Source: Flavobacterium branchiicola (GTDB taxonomy: Bacteria > Bacteroidota > Bacteroidia > Flavobacteriales > Flavobacteriaceae). Taken from it: a DNA stretch of 64,000 bases. The stretch's first letter is position 1, and each line of letters begins with the position of its first letter. The translations under genes were made by a program, and so were the position numbers. Positions 1-6,811 of this stretch are shown piece after piece. The stretch lies in NCBI RefSeq assembly GCF_018383905.1, contig NZ_JAGYWA010000004.1, forward strand, positions 62,001 through 126,000, written 5' to 3'. The notes beneath the pieces are model-generated. The model did no database searches, was not told where the DNA came from, and worked only from the letters and a program-made list of their open reading frames with translations.

Positions 1-472
1 CACTTAATTCTTTTAATTTAGATATTAAAGTAATAAGTGATGGCATATAAACCTGCTCAAAAGCTTCTTTTGTAGAAAGCGGGATAGCAGTATTGTTAAT
101 ATCCTGAGATGTTAATCCGAAGTGAATGAACTCTTTGTGTTGAGATAAACCTAATTTTTCGAAAGCATCTTTTATAAAGTATTCTACCGCTTTTACATCG
201 TGGTTAGTTACTTTTTCTGTTTCTTTAATCCAAAGAGCATCTTCAGTCGAAAAGTTTTTGTAGATGTTTCTTAGGCTTTCAAATAAACCTGAATCAATAC
301 CTTTTAATTGTGGTAACGGAATTTCGCATAATGCGATAAAGTATTCCACTTCAACCAATACGCGGTATTTTATTAAAGCTTCTTCAGAAAAGAAAGGCGC
401 TAAATTTTGGGTTTTATTTCTATATCTTCCGTCAATTGGAGAAATAGCATTCAATTCGTTTAGAGTAGTCAT
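1..472 (-). CDS. purB: adenylosuccinate lyase, N-terminal part (cut by window edge)
   Basis: Adenylosuccinate lyase acts twice in purine synthesis: it splits SAICAR to AICAR and adenylosuccinate to AMP, each time releasing fumarate. Only the first 157 residues lie in the window; the gene runs off the left edge. The N-terminus reads MTTLNELNAISPIDGRY, followed by the family's TNHDVKAVEYF segment (conserved His-Asp) and the TSQDINNTA motif that helps bind substrate. The ATG at 472 gives the usual family start, and a TATATTTG box lies about 25 bases upstream. Identification is firm; nothing can be said about the C-terminal half, which holds the signature loop. Confidence 0.95.
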   Translation of the reverse strand, partial: MTTLNELNAISPIDGRYRNKTQNLAPFFSEEALIKYRVLVEVEYFIALCEIPLPQLKGIDSGLFESLRNIYKNFSTEDALWIKETEKVTNHDVKAVEYFIKDAFEKLGLSQHKEFIHFGLTSQDINNTAIPLSTKEAFEQVYMPSLITLISKLKELS

Positions 473-496
473 TGTTATGTTGTTTTTCGAAAGGTG

Positions 497-504
497 CAAA
501 TATA
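497..504 (-). promoter_or_regulatory. candidate -7 box (TATATTTG) for purB
   Basis: The minus strand reads TATATTTGC, matching the Bacteroidota -7 consensus TAnnTTTG. Transcription would begin about 20 bases before the purB ATG. No TTG -33 element was found at the usual 19-21 base spacing, so the call rests on the -7 box and position only. Confidence 0.45.
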
Positions 505-561
505 AGTGATTGTTAAAACTTCTGAAAGTTACTGAAGCTTTATTATGACCAAACTTGCAAT

Positions 562-1254
562 TTAAATAATGGTTTTGAATATTTTATCCCAAATGGTAAA
601 GTAAAAACCAAAATTCTGAGATTCATTTTTATGATGGTCATTATGAAATTTGGTTGTCGAAATCCATTTTGTAAAATAGTTTTTATACCAGAAAGCAGGA
701 AATATATCCGTCTTTAAATGGCCAAATATTCCGTATGATAAATTTAAAATAAGATAGATAATAATACTTAGATAATTAAACTGTAAAATGGTAATTGTAA
801 ATAACCATATAAAACCAAAGCCTAAAGTTTCAATAGGATGCAATACATACAAGCTATAAACATTGGTTTCGATGTGTGTATGATGAAGTTTGTGAATGGG
901 ATACATCCATTTTAAGCGATGAACCAGATAATGAAAAACAAACATCAGGAGATCCATTATGAGTATTAATAATAAAGTGTCGAAGAATATATTTTGCAAT
1001 GATGCCGAAAAATCGACTTTCATTATTCCGTAACGGTACAATTCAAAACCCACGATCGTGATAAACGTATTGCATATTAAAGTAGAGAGAACCCATTTTT
1101 GATCTGCTTTTTTTAATCTCGTATTTTCGGGTTCCATCATTTTTCCGATTAAAACAGAAATATAGACCAAAACTAAATTTTCAATTAAAAAGAAAACAGA
1201 GAGCGAAAGCAAATTAAATTGAGCTAATTGCTGTAACCAATTTTCAAAAATCAT
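562..1254 (-). CDS. sterol desaturase / fatty acid hydroxylase family membrane protein
   Basis: A 230-residue integral membrane protein of the fatty acid hydroxylase superfamily, di-iron enzymes that hydroxylate or desaturate lipids at the membrane. The histidine clusters that ligate the irons are visible: HYLVH near residue 107, HKLHH near 121 and HNDHH near 205, between hydrophobic segments at about residues 15-35, 55-75, 85-105 and 145-170. Its start overlaps the end of the upstream sirtuin gene by four bases (ATGA), so the two are probably co-transcribed and translationally coupled. The substrate cannot be told from sequence. The catalytic histidines look intact. Confidence 0.85.
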   Translation of the reverse strand: MIFENWLQQLAQFNLLSLSVFFLIENLVLVYISVLIGKMMEPENTRLKKADQKWVLSTLICNTFITIVGFELYRYGIMKVDFSASLQNIFFDTLLLILIMDLLMFVFHYLVHRLKWMYPIHKLHHTHIETNVYSLYVLHPIETLGFGFIWLFTITILQFNYLSIIIYLILNLSYGIFGHLKTDIFPAFWYKNYFTKWISTTKFHNDHHKNESQNFGFYFTIWDKIFKTII

Positions 1255-1952
1255 AGTTCTTTTTCTAATGTCAATAAACGTTCTCTTAAATCTGCCACAC
1301 CTTCTGAAGCAAATTTTGCAATCGTTTCTACTTTATTACCAATATTTGGTATTGCAATTGGTTTTGGATCAATATAAAAAACAGGTGTAATACTGTACGT
1401 ATAAGAAATTAATCCTGCGGCTGGATAAACTTGTAATGAAGTGCCAATTACAGCAAAATAATCTGCTTGTTCAACAATAGAAATTGCCTCTTCAAGCGTT
1501 GGAACATCTTCACCAAACCAAACAATATGTGGTCGCAACTGATGCCCGTTTTTATCCAGATCTCCGGTAATTAAATCTTCTGTCCAGTCTAAAATCAGGT
1601 CGCGGTTTTTTGTACTTCTTACTTTTAATAATTCGCCATGCAAATGCAAAACTTTTGAACTTCCGGCTCTTTCGTGCAAATCATCAACATTTTGGGTAAT
1701 AATATGTACGTCGAAATCTTTTTCTAATTCAGCCAGAATAAGATGTCCCAAATTGGGTTTAACTTCTTTGAGTTGCTGGCGTCTTTTATTATAGAAATCA
1801 AGAACCAATTCCTGATTTTTATGCCAGCCTTCCGGAGTTGCTACTTCCATAACATCATGTCCTTCCCATAAACCATCACTGTCACGAAAAGTTTTAATTC
1901 CGCTTTCAGCACTTATTCCGGCTCCGGTTAAAACAACAAGTTTCTTTTTCAT
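1251..1952 (-). CDS. SIR2-family NAD-dependent protein deacylase lacking the zinc cysteines
   Basis: A sirtuin of 233 residues, close in layout to E. coli CobB. Visible motifs: GAGISAESGIKTFR (NAD loop, residues 11-24), TQNVDDLHERAG, HLHGE with the catalytic His, and GTSLQVYPAAG. The FYNKRR segment retains the Tyr and Arg that let CobB/SIRT5-type enzymes accept succinyl- or malonyl-lysine. Oddly, the region between HLHGE and RPHIVWFGE, where four zinc-binding cysteines normally sit, contains none, and the whole protein has no cysteine. It is the first gene of a two-gene unit with the downstream membrane hydroxylase. Deacylase activity is inferred from the family. Confidence 0.9.
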   Translation of the reverse strand: MKKKLVVLTGAGISAESGIKTFRDSDGLWEGHDVMEVATPEGWHKNQELVLDFYNKRRQQLKEVKPNLGHLILAELEKDFDVHIITQNVDDLHERAGSSKVLHLHGELLKVRSTKNRDLILDWTEDLITGDLDKNGHQLRPHIVWFGEDVPTLEEAISIVEQADYFAVIGTSLQVYPAAGLISYTYSITPVFYIDPKPIAIPNIGNKVETIAKFASEGVADLRERLLTLEKEL

Positions 1953-2089
1953 ATTCTGTTTTAATTAAAGGATAAAAATAGTGATTTTAAAAGCGGTTTG
2001 AGTTAAAAAATAAAGCGTATTTCTACGTATTGTCTGGACTTGCGGAATTATTTAGTTTTAATGTGGGATAAAACGAAAAGAAATTTGAA

Positions 2090-2620
2090 ATGATTTTAAT
2101 ACAGTTTACAGGATTATCAGGTTCGGGAAAAACTACATTGGCAGAAAATGTCAGTAATATGTTAGCAGATAATGGTTATCAGGTAAAAATTGTTGACGGA
2201 GATATATACCGACAAACCGTTTGTAAAGATTTGGGTTTTTCTAAAGAAGATCGCTGCGAGAATATCAGACGTCTTTTTACTATAAGCCAGGATTTTGTTC
2301 AGTCTAAAATTATCGTTTTAATGTCGGTTATAAATCCGTATGAAGAGGTAAGACAAGAAATTGGTCAGTATAAATTTGTTCGGACTGTTTTTGTGGATTG
2401 CTCGATCGATAATCTAATAAAAAGAGATCCTAAAGGATTGTATAAAAAAGCATTACTGCCGGATGATGATAGTAATAAAATTAAAAATTTCACGGGAATA
2501 AGTGCTGTTTATGAAACTCCATCAAAAGTGGATTTGGTATTAAAAACAGATATTGAAACAGTACCGGTTTCAACTCAAAAGTTATATCATTTTATAGTTA
2601 ATAATTTATCTGATTTATAA
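2090..2620 (+). CDS. cysC: adenylylsulfate (APS) kinase-like protein
   Basis: APS kinase phosphorylates adenosine 5'-phosphosulfate to PAPS, the sulfate donor for sulfotransferases. The 176-residue protein has the P-loop GLSGSGKTT (residues 8-16), the DGD motif (36-38), an INPYEEVRQ segment in place of the usual SPYRxxRD, and the diagnostic RDPKGLYKKA followed by FTGISAVYETP. These support APS kinase over other P-loop kinases, though the altered SPYR segment leaves some doubt about substrate. It is 19 bases upstream of a hydroxylase-like gene and is followed by a sulfotransferase. No ATP sulfurylase is in the window, so a supply of PAPS for this cassette is the inferred role. Confidence 0.8.
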   Translation: MILIQFTGLSGSGKTTLAENVSNMLADNGYQVKIVDGDIYRQTVCKDLGFSKEDRCENIRRLFTISQDFVQSKIIVLMSVINPYEEVRQEIGQYKFVRTVFVDCSIDNLIKRDPKGLYKKALLPDDDSNKIKNFTGISAVYETPSKVDLVLKTDIETVPVSTQKLYHFIVNNLSDL

Positions 2621-2639
2621 ATAAAGTTAAACTCAAAGT

Positions 2640-3323
2640 ATGAATCCTTCTTCCTGTCAGCTTCCGATTTCATTTTCAACTGAAAAGTTGCAAAAAGATC
2701 TAGCAATTTGCGAAACCAATTTGTGGACACCTCATTTTAATACTTATCGATATGAGGGTAACTGGACAAGTATTTCTTTAAGATCTCAATCAGGAAAGGT
2801 TAATGATATTTTGGCATTTCCAAATGCAACTTATAAGGATACTAATTTACTGGAGAGTTGTTCTTATTTTAAAGAAATTGTCGATTGGTTTCAATGCGAA
2901 AAAGAAGCGGTACGTTTATTGAAACTTGATCCGGATAGCGAAATCAAGGAACATGTTGATAATGATACTTCTTATGAAGATGGATTTTTCAGGATTCATG
3001 TGCCGATAATTACAAATGATAACGTATTTTTTTATGTTGATAAAAAATTGGTTCCTATGAAAATGGGAGAGTGTTGGTATGCCAATTTCCAGCTTCCGCA
3101 TAGTGTTGAAAATAAAAGTCAGGAATCCCGCATTCATCTTACACTTGATTGTATACGAAATGAATGGTCGGATGAATTGTTTTCGAAAATAGGTTTTGAT
3201 GTGAATTTTTCTCCGGAACCGAATCAGTTTTCGGATGAAGTAAGGCAGCAAATTATTGCAGAACTTTCCAGAAACCCTTCAGAAATTAATGCTAAAATTA
3301 TTGCAGATCTGCAGTCAAATTAA
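2640..3323 (+). CDS. aspartyl/asparaginyl beta-hydroxylase-like protein
   Basis: A 227-residue protein resembling the Fe(II)/2-oxoglutarate-dependent aspartyl/asparaginyl beta-hydroxylase family. Visible family features: EHVDND near residue 102 (metal His), FFRIHVPI near 117 (the RxHxP motif), MKMGECWYANFQLPHSVENKS near 141-161 with the second metal His, and RIHLTLD near 165 with an Arg expected to bind the co-substrate carboxylate. The last 45 residues beyond NEW are not part of the recognised fold. It is the middle gene of a compact plus-strand cassette between APS kinase and sulfotransferase genes. The target, whether free amino acid, peptide or other metabolite, is unknown. Confidence 0.78.
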   Translation: MNPSSCQLPISFSTEKLQKDLAICETNLWTPHFNTYRYEGNWTSISLRSQSGKVNDILAFPNATYKDTNLLESCSYFKEIVDWFQCEKEAVRLLKLDPDSEIKEHVDNDTSYEDGFFRIHVPIITNDNVFFYVDKKLVPMKMGECWYANFQLPHSVENKSQESRIHLTLDCIRNEWSDELFSKIGFDVNFSPEPNQFSDEVRQQIIAELSRNPSEINAKIIADLQSN

Positions 3324-3333
3324 AATTCATAAT

Positions 3334-4302
3334 ATGGAAAATATAACGCATTCACTTTTAAACTGGATTCCGATTAAGTTAATTGAAAAGGATAATGAAA
3401 TCTATTTTGAATGGATTTATCTGGGAGATTTTAATTATGAAGAACCTTTTTTTGATGAAACGATTGCAAGATCCAGACAACATCCTTACAACTCGAGTTG
3501 GTTTAAAACGGTGAGTACTTTAGATAATCTTATTGATTGGTCTAAAGAATTGGTTTCCGTCGAATTAAAATCATTGGTTTTTCATGTTTCCCGATGCGGA
3601 TCTACTATGTTGAGTCAGTGTCTGGCAACATCGGCTGAAAATATCATGATTTCTGAAGCACCAATTATCGATCAGATTTTAAGAAGTGAATCTTTTGATT
3701 TAGAAAAAAAGACAGTTCTGCTAAAATCGGTAATTGCTTTATTAGGACAAAAACGATTCCCGGAACAAAAGAACTTAATTATAAAACTCGATGCGTGGCA
3801 TATTTTTAATGCACCTTATTTGCGATCCGTTTTTCCGGAAATTCCTTTTGCTTTGCTTTATAGAAATCCGGCAGAAGTTTTAAGATCGCATCAAAAAATG
3901 ACAGGAATGCATATGGTGCCTAATTTATTATCTCCGGATATTTTTGGAATTACTTCAAAAGAAATTGAGGAAAGAAGCTTTCGCCAATATGGAGCTTTGG
4001 TGTTAGAGAAATATTATCAGGGATTTTTAGATTTTAATGCGGCAGATAAAAATGTAATAATGCTCAATTATAATGAGGGAATGAGAAATGTAATGGAAAG
4101 ATTTATATCTTTTATTGCTGTTCAATATTCAAATAATGAGCTGGATCAAATTTATGATCGTCTAAAAAAGCATTCAAAAAACGGAACAAATGTTTTTACT
4201 GGAGATTCCTATAAAGATGATGTTTTAGCGGTAGATCTTGAGAAAGTTATTGAACTACATGAAAAACTTAATGCTTGTTTTACTGAAGATTTAGTTGGTT
4301 GA
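3334..4302 (+). CDS. sulfotransferase family protein
   Basis: A 322-residue cytosolic protein with the PAPS-binding signature of sulfotransferases: FHVSRCGSTMLSQCL near residue 87 (5'-phosphosulfate loop) and LLYRNPAEVLRSH near 170 (3'-phosphate site with Arg and Ser). I chose the ATG at 3334, ten bases after the preceding stop, over an in-frame start 26 codons upstream, because the upstream segment overlaps the hydroxylase gene and encodes nothing family-like. It would transfer sulfate from PAPS made by the APS kinase encoded two genes upstream. The acceptor is unknown; the hydroxylase between them could create the hydroxyl group that is sulfated (inference). Confidence 0.8.
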   Translation: MENITHSLLNWIPIKLIEKDNEIYFEWIYLGDFNYEEPFFDETIARSRQHPYNSSWFKTVSTLDNLIDWSKELVSVELKSLVFHVSRCGSTMLSQCLATSAENIMISEAPIIDQILRSESFDLEKKTVLLKSVIALLGQKRFPEQKNLIIKLDAWHIFNAPYLRSVFPEIPFALLYRNPAEVLRSHQKMTGMHMVPNLLSPDIFGITSKEIEERSFRQYGALVLEKYYQGFLDFNAADKNVIMLNYNEGMRNVMERFISFIAVQYSNNELDQIYDRLKKHSKNGTNVFTGDSYKDDVLAVDLEKVIELHEKLNACFTEDLVG

Positions 4303-4339
4303 AAATAGCGGCTAATTTTTTTCTATTTTATTTATGATG

Positions 4340-4347
4340 TATTTTTG
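4340..4347 (+). promoter_or_regulatory. candidate -7 box (TATTTTTG) for trmH
   Basis: TATTTTTG fits the TAnnTTTG consensus and lies 17 bases before the trmH ATG. No TTG is found at standard spacing upstream. Confidence 0.4.
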
Positions 4348-4364
4348 TTGCAAACACAAATAAA

Positions 4365-5027
4365 ATGATTGATTTAGATTACCTCGCTTTTCTTGAAAAT
4401 ATATTAACTGACAACCGAAAAGAAAGATTTTATACTGTTTTGTCAAATCGCACTAAGTATTTTACAATTGCTGTAGAAGATGTTTTTCAGATGCATAATA
4501 CAAGTGCTGTAATGCGTAGCTGTGAGGTTTTTGGAATCCAGGAATTAAATGTAATCGAACAGCGTTACGGAAAACGTATTGATAAAGAAATTGCGATGGG
4601 AGCTCAAAAATGGGTTGACATCAATCAATATGATTCGATTACAAATTGTGTTGCTACTTTAAAGAATCAAGGTTACCAAATCATTGCAACTACACCACAT
4701 GAAAATGATTGTTTGCTGGAGGATTTTGATATTACAAAACCAAGTGCTTTATTCTTCGGAACGGAACGTGATGGACTTTCTCAGGAAATATTAGAAAAAG
4801 CAGATGGTTTCTTGAAAATTCCTATGGTTGGTTTTACAGAGAGTTTGAATATTTCTGTTTCGGCTGCGATTATCATTCAAAATCTAACAAACAGATTACG
4901 CAATTCCGATATCAAATGGCAATTATCTGAAGAAGAAATTTTAGAAAAACGTTTGGCGTGGGCAAGAAATTCTATAAAAGATATTAAAAGAATTGAAGCG
5001 CGTTATTACGAAGAAAATCCAAGATAA
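4365..5027 (+). CDS. trmH: tRNA (guanosine-2'-O-)-methyltransferase, SpoU/TrmH family
   Basis: A SPOUT-fold RNA ribose methyltransferase of 220 residues. The three SpoU motifs are visible: motif 1 HNTSAVMRSCEVFG (residues 44-57) with the catalytic Asn/Arg, motif 2 FFGTERDGLS (125-134), and motif 3 IPMVGFTESLNISVSAA (148-164) forming the knotted SAM site. Short basic extensions at both ends and the overall length match TrmH, which methylates G18 in the tRNA D-loop; another 2'-O target cannot be excluded. It is a single gene on the plus strand, convergent with the PepSY gene, and the gap is filled by an 8-base-word palindrome. Confidence 0.9.
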   Translation: MIDLDYLAFLENILTDNRKERFYTVLSNRTKYFTIAVEDVFQMHNTSAVMRSCEVFGIQELNVIEQRYGKRIDKEIAMGAQKWVDINQYDSITNCVATLKNQGYQIIATTPHENDCLLEDFDITKPSALFFGTERDGLSQEILEKADGFLKIPMVGFTESLNISVSAAIIIQNLTNRLRNSDIKWQLSEEEILEKRLAWARNSIKDIKRIEARYYEENPR

Positions 5028-5030
5028 ATT

Positions 5031-5112
5031 TTTTAGAGGTTCTAAGGTGCTAAGCTACTAAGGTTCTAAGCAAAAAAAAAACTTAGCATCTCAGCATCTT
5101 AGCACCTTAGTA
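5031..5112. repeat. palindromic array of 8-base CTAAGnnn words
   Basis: The left arm is a tandem run with period 8 (CTAAGGTG, CTAAGCTA, CTAAGGTT, CTAAG), an A-run forms the loop, and the right arm is the mirrored run CTTAGCAT, CTCAGCAT, CTTAGCAC, CTTAGTAC. It fills the gap between the convergent trmH and PepSY genes and could form a long hairpin acting as a two-way terminator. Related arrays occur near 14030, 14645 and 44500. Confidence 0.8.
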
Positions 5113-5119
5113 CCTTTTT

Positions 5120-6718
5120 TTACTTTTTGAGGAAAAGAATAAAACCTAAAATACTGACAATTAAAATTGACAATGCTGCTAAAACCGTTGCCAAGTCACG
5201 AATGTTTTTTCCTGCCCAGTCCATAAATAGAAATTTATGTAAAATGGCAAAAGAATAACCTTCGACTTTATCCGAATTATTAATTACAGCTGCCAATCTT
5301 GACGTTGAAGTTTCAATAAAATAAGTGGTTTGTTGAGGCGTATCATAAGCCAGTTTTACAACCGGAAGTCTTTTATTGACAAAACCATATTCTCTGCTTT
5401 CAAAATCAGTTAAAACTTTTGATTCTAATAATTTTACATTTTCAAGAGAAGGCTGAGCATCATCTTCAGAAGAAGTAACCATTTCGCAGCAGGAAGCTTT
5501 TGGTGCTCCATCTGTAAAATAATAGGCTAAAAATTCAGCATATTCCAAATCCATATTTGGGACCATTTTATTTGTCGTTGCATTGATGTAAACAATTTCA
5601 GATTTCGGATTGTCTTTTTTATTCCATTTCGAATCCGATTTTGGTTTTTTGAATCTTCCGGTTTCTTTTTCAAGTAATTGACAACGATAATAAGTAGAGT
5701 CGTTGAGGGTAATAATACTCATGTTTTGAAAACGATTCCATTCTAAATTTAGATTATTATTTGCTTCAGGAATTTCTTTCGTTACAAATGTTGGTTCATA
5801 AACCATTTGTGATAAAGTGTATGGCGCCCATTTTGTAGTCGCGTGATATGCCCCGCTAAAAGCAAAAGTCAAAGTGAAAAAGGAAACCCAGATTCCAATT
5901 TGGCGGTGGTATTTTCTAAGTCCTTTTTTAGGCTGTAAATTATCCGTTTTTTTGAATTGTTTCCAAAGCAAACCATAAATCAATATTCCGCTCAAGGCAG
6001 AAAATCCAATTATAGATAAAAGGAAAATCATGGTAATTATTCGAACGCTATTATTAGAAATAGAATCTATAAAAGACCAGTTATGAAAGGTATCAAAAAA
6101 CCAGATAAAAGCTTGTCTGGAAGTTGGATTGTAGGTTGCCAGTTTGCTTGATGAGGTTTCTACATAAACCTGCATGGCATCCGGGCGATCAAAACTTAAT
6201 TTGTAAACTGGTAAATAACGGTTTACGTATTTGTATTGCGAAGTAAATTCGGTAACTACTTCACTGTTTTTGACAGCGCTTTTTTGATCGTCTAAGAAAT
6301 AACGAGAAAGCCATTCAGCATATTTTTGATCTCCGTTTTCGAGTTTTTTAGCTGTCGAAGCATCAAAATACCATAATTCACCCAGAATTGTTTTTACCTG
6401 ATAATAGGTCATGTTATTAAAGGTTACAATTCTAAAATTTTTGAATTGTGCTATTTCATTTTTCAGCAAAACTTCCTGAATCGAATAATGCAGTTGGTTT
6501 TTGTTTATAACAGGCTGTTCGATTTTATCATGAGCAATTTCAGGTTTAAAAAAGTGCGCCATAAAAGGATGCATCAACCCAGAAAATGTCCAGAAAATTA
6601 CAGGAACAATTGTAATTAACCCAATAACACGATGCCATTTGTACATGTGTTGCTTGATTTTTTTGATGAATTTAGAATCTCTCTTCTTTGAAGATTTTTT
6701 GTTTGTTTCTTTACTCAT
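5120..6718 (-). CDS. PepSY-associated TM helix domain membrane protein
   Basis: An inner-membrane protein of 532 residues with two similar halves. Each begins with a basic (K/R)xxHR segment followed by a transmembrane helix (YKWHRVIGLITIVPV near residue 27; LRKYHRQIGIWVSFF near 270) and carries a periplasmic PepSY-like region ending in a LPV(Y/V)KL(S/A)(F/Y)D motif; a final helix ends the protein. Proteins of this type often accompany TonB-dependent siderophore or metal receptors and several act as inner-membrane reductases. An ASCCEMV pair of cysteines lies in the second periplasmic part. It is the last gene of a minus-strand unit behind a TonB receptor, separated from it by a hairpin repeat. 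Metal release or reduction is inferred from context. Confidence 0.8.
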   Translation of the reverse strand: MSKETNKKSSKKRDSKFIKKIKQHMYKWHRVIGLITIVPVIFWTFSGLMHPFMAHFFKPEIAHDKIEQPVINKNQLHYSIQEVLLKNEIAQFKNFRIVTFNNMTYYQVKTILGELWYFDASTAKKLENGDQKYAEWLSRYFLDDQKSAVKNSEVVTEFTSQYKYVNRYLPVYKLSFDRPDAMQVYVETSSSKLATYNPTSRQAFIWFFDTFHNWSFIDSISNNSVRIITMIFLLSIIGFSALSGILIYGLLWKQFKKTDNLQPKKGLRKYHRQIGIWVSFFTLTFAFSGAYHATTKWAPYTLSQMVYEPTFVTKEIPEANNNLNLEWNRFQNMSIITLNDSTYYRCQLLEKETGRFKKPKSDSKWNKKDNPKSEIVYINATTNKMVPNMDLEYAEFLAYYFTDGAPKASCCEMVTSSEDDAQPSLENVKLLESKVLTDFESREYGFVNKRLPVVKLAYDTPQQTTYFIETSTSRLAAVINNSDKVEGYSFAILHKFLFMDWAGKNIRDLATVLAALSILIVSILGFILFLKK

Positions 6719-6730
6719 TGTTTGTCTTTT

Positions 6731-6806
6731 TAGCCCCGATCGCAGCGATATCCTTTTGTGGCGGGGTTCGCCACAAAAGATATAGCGGAGAGCGGGATTA
6801 GCTTCT
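6731..6806 (+). repeat. dispersed hairpin element, copy A
   Basis: Begins TAGCCCCGATCGCAGCG and ends AGCGGGATTAGCTTCT. The centre is an 11-bp perfect stem (CTTTTGTGGCG with CGCCACAAAAG) around a GGGTT loop. The arms match copies at 47857-47929 (opposite strand) and 49441-49526, while the central stem is different in each. Here it separates the TonB receptor gene from the PepSY gene. Confidence 0.85.
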
Positions 6807-6811
6807 AATAA

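Noticed and set aside
264..509. 81-codon open frame on the plus strand
   Set aside because: Lies opposite the purB coding sequence, whose reading frame and motifs are clear; no family-like residues.
2916..3251. 111-codon open frame on the minus strand
   Set aside because: Shadow of the hydroxylase-like gene, with no motif and a basic, AT-driven composition.
5031..5112. Possible CRISPR array because of short tandem repeats
   Set aside because: The period is 7-8 bases with mirrored arms, no spacers and no cas genes.
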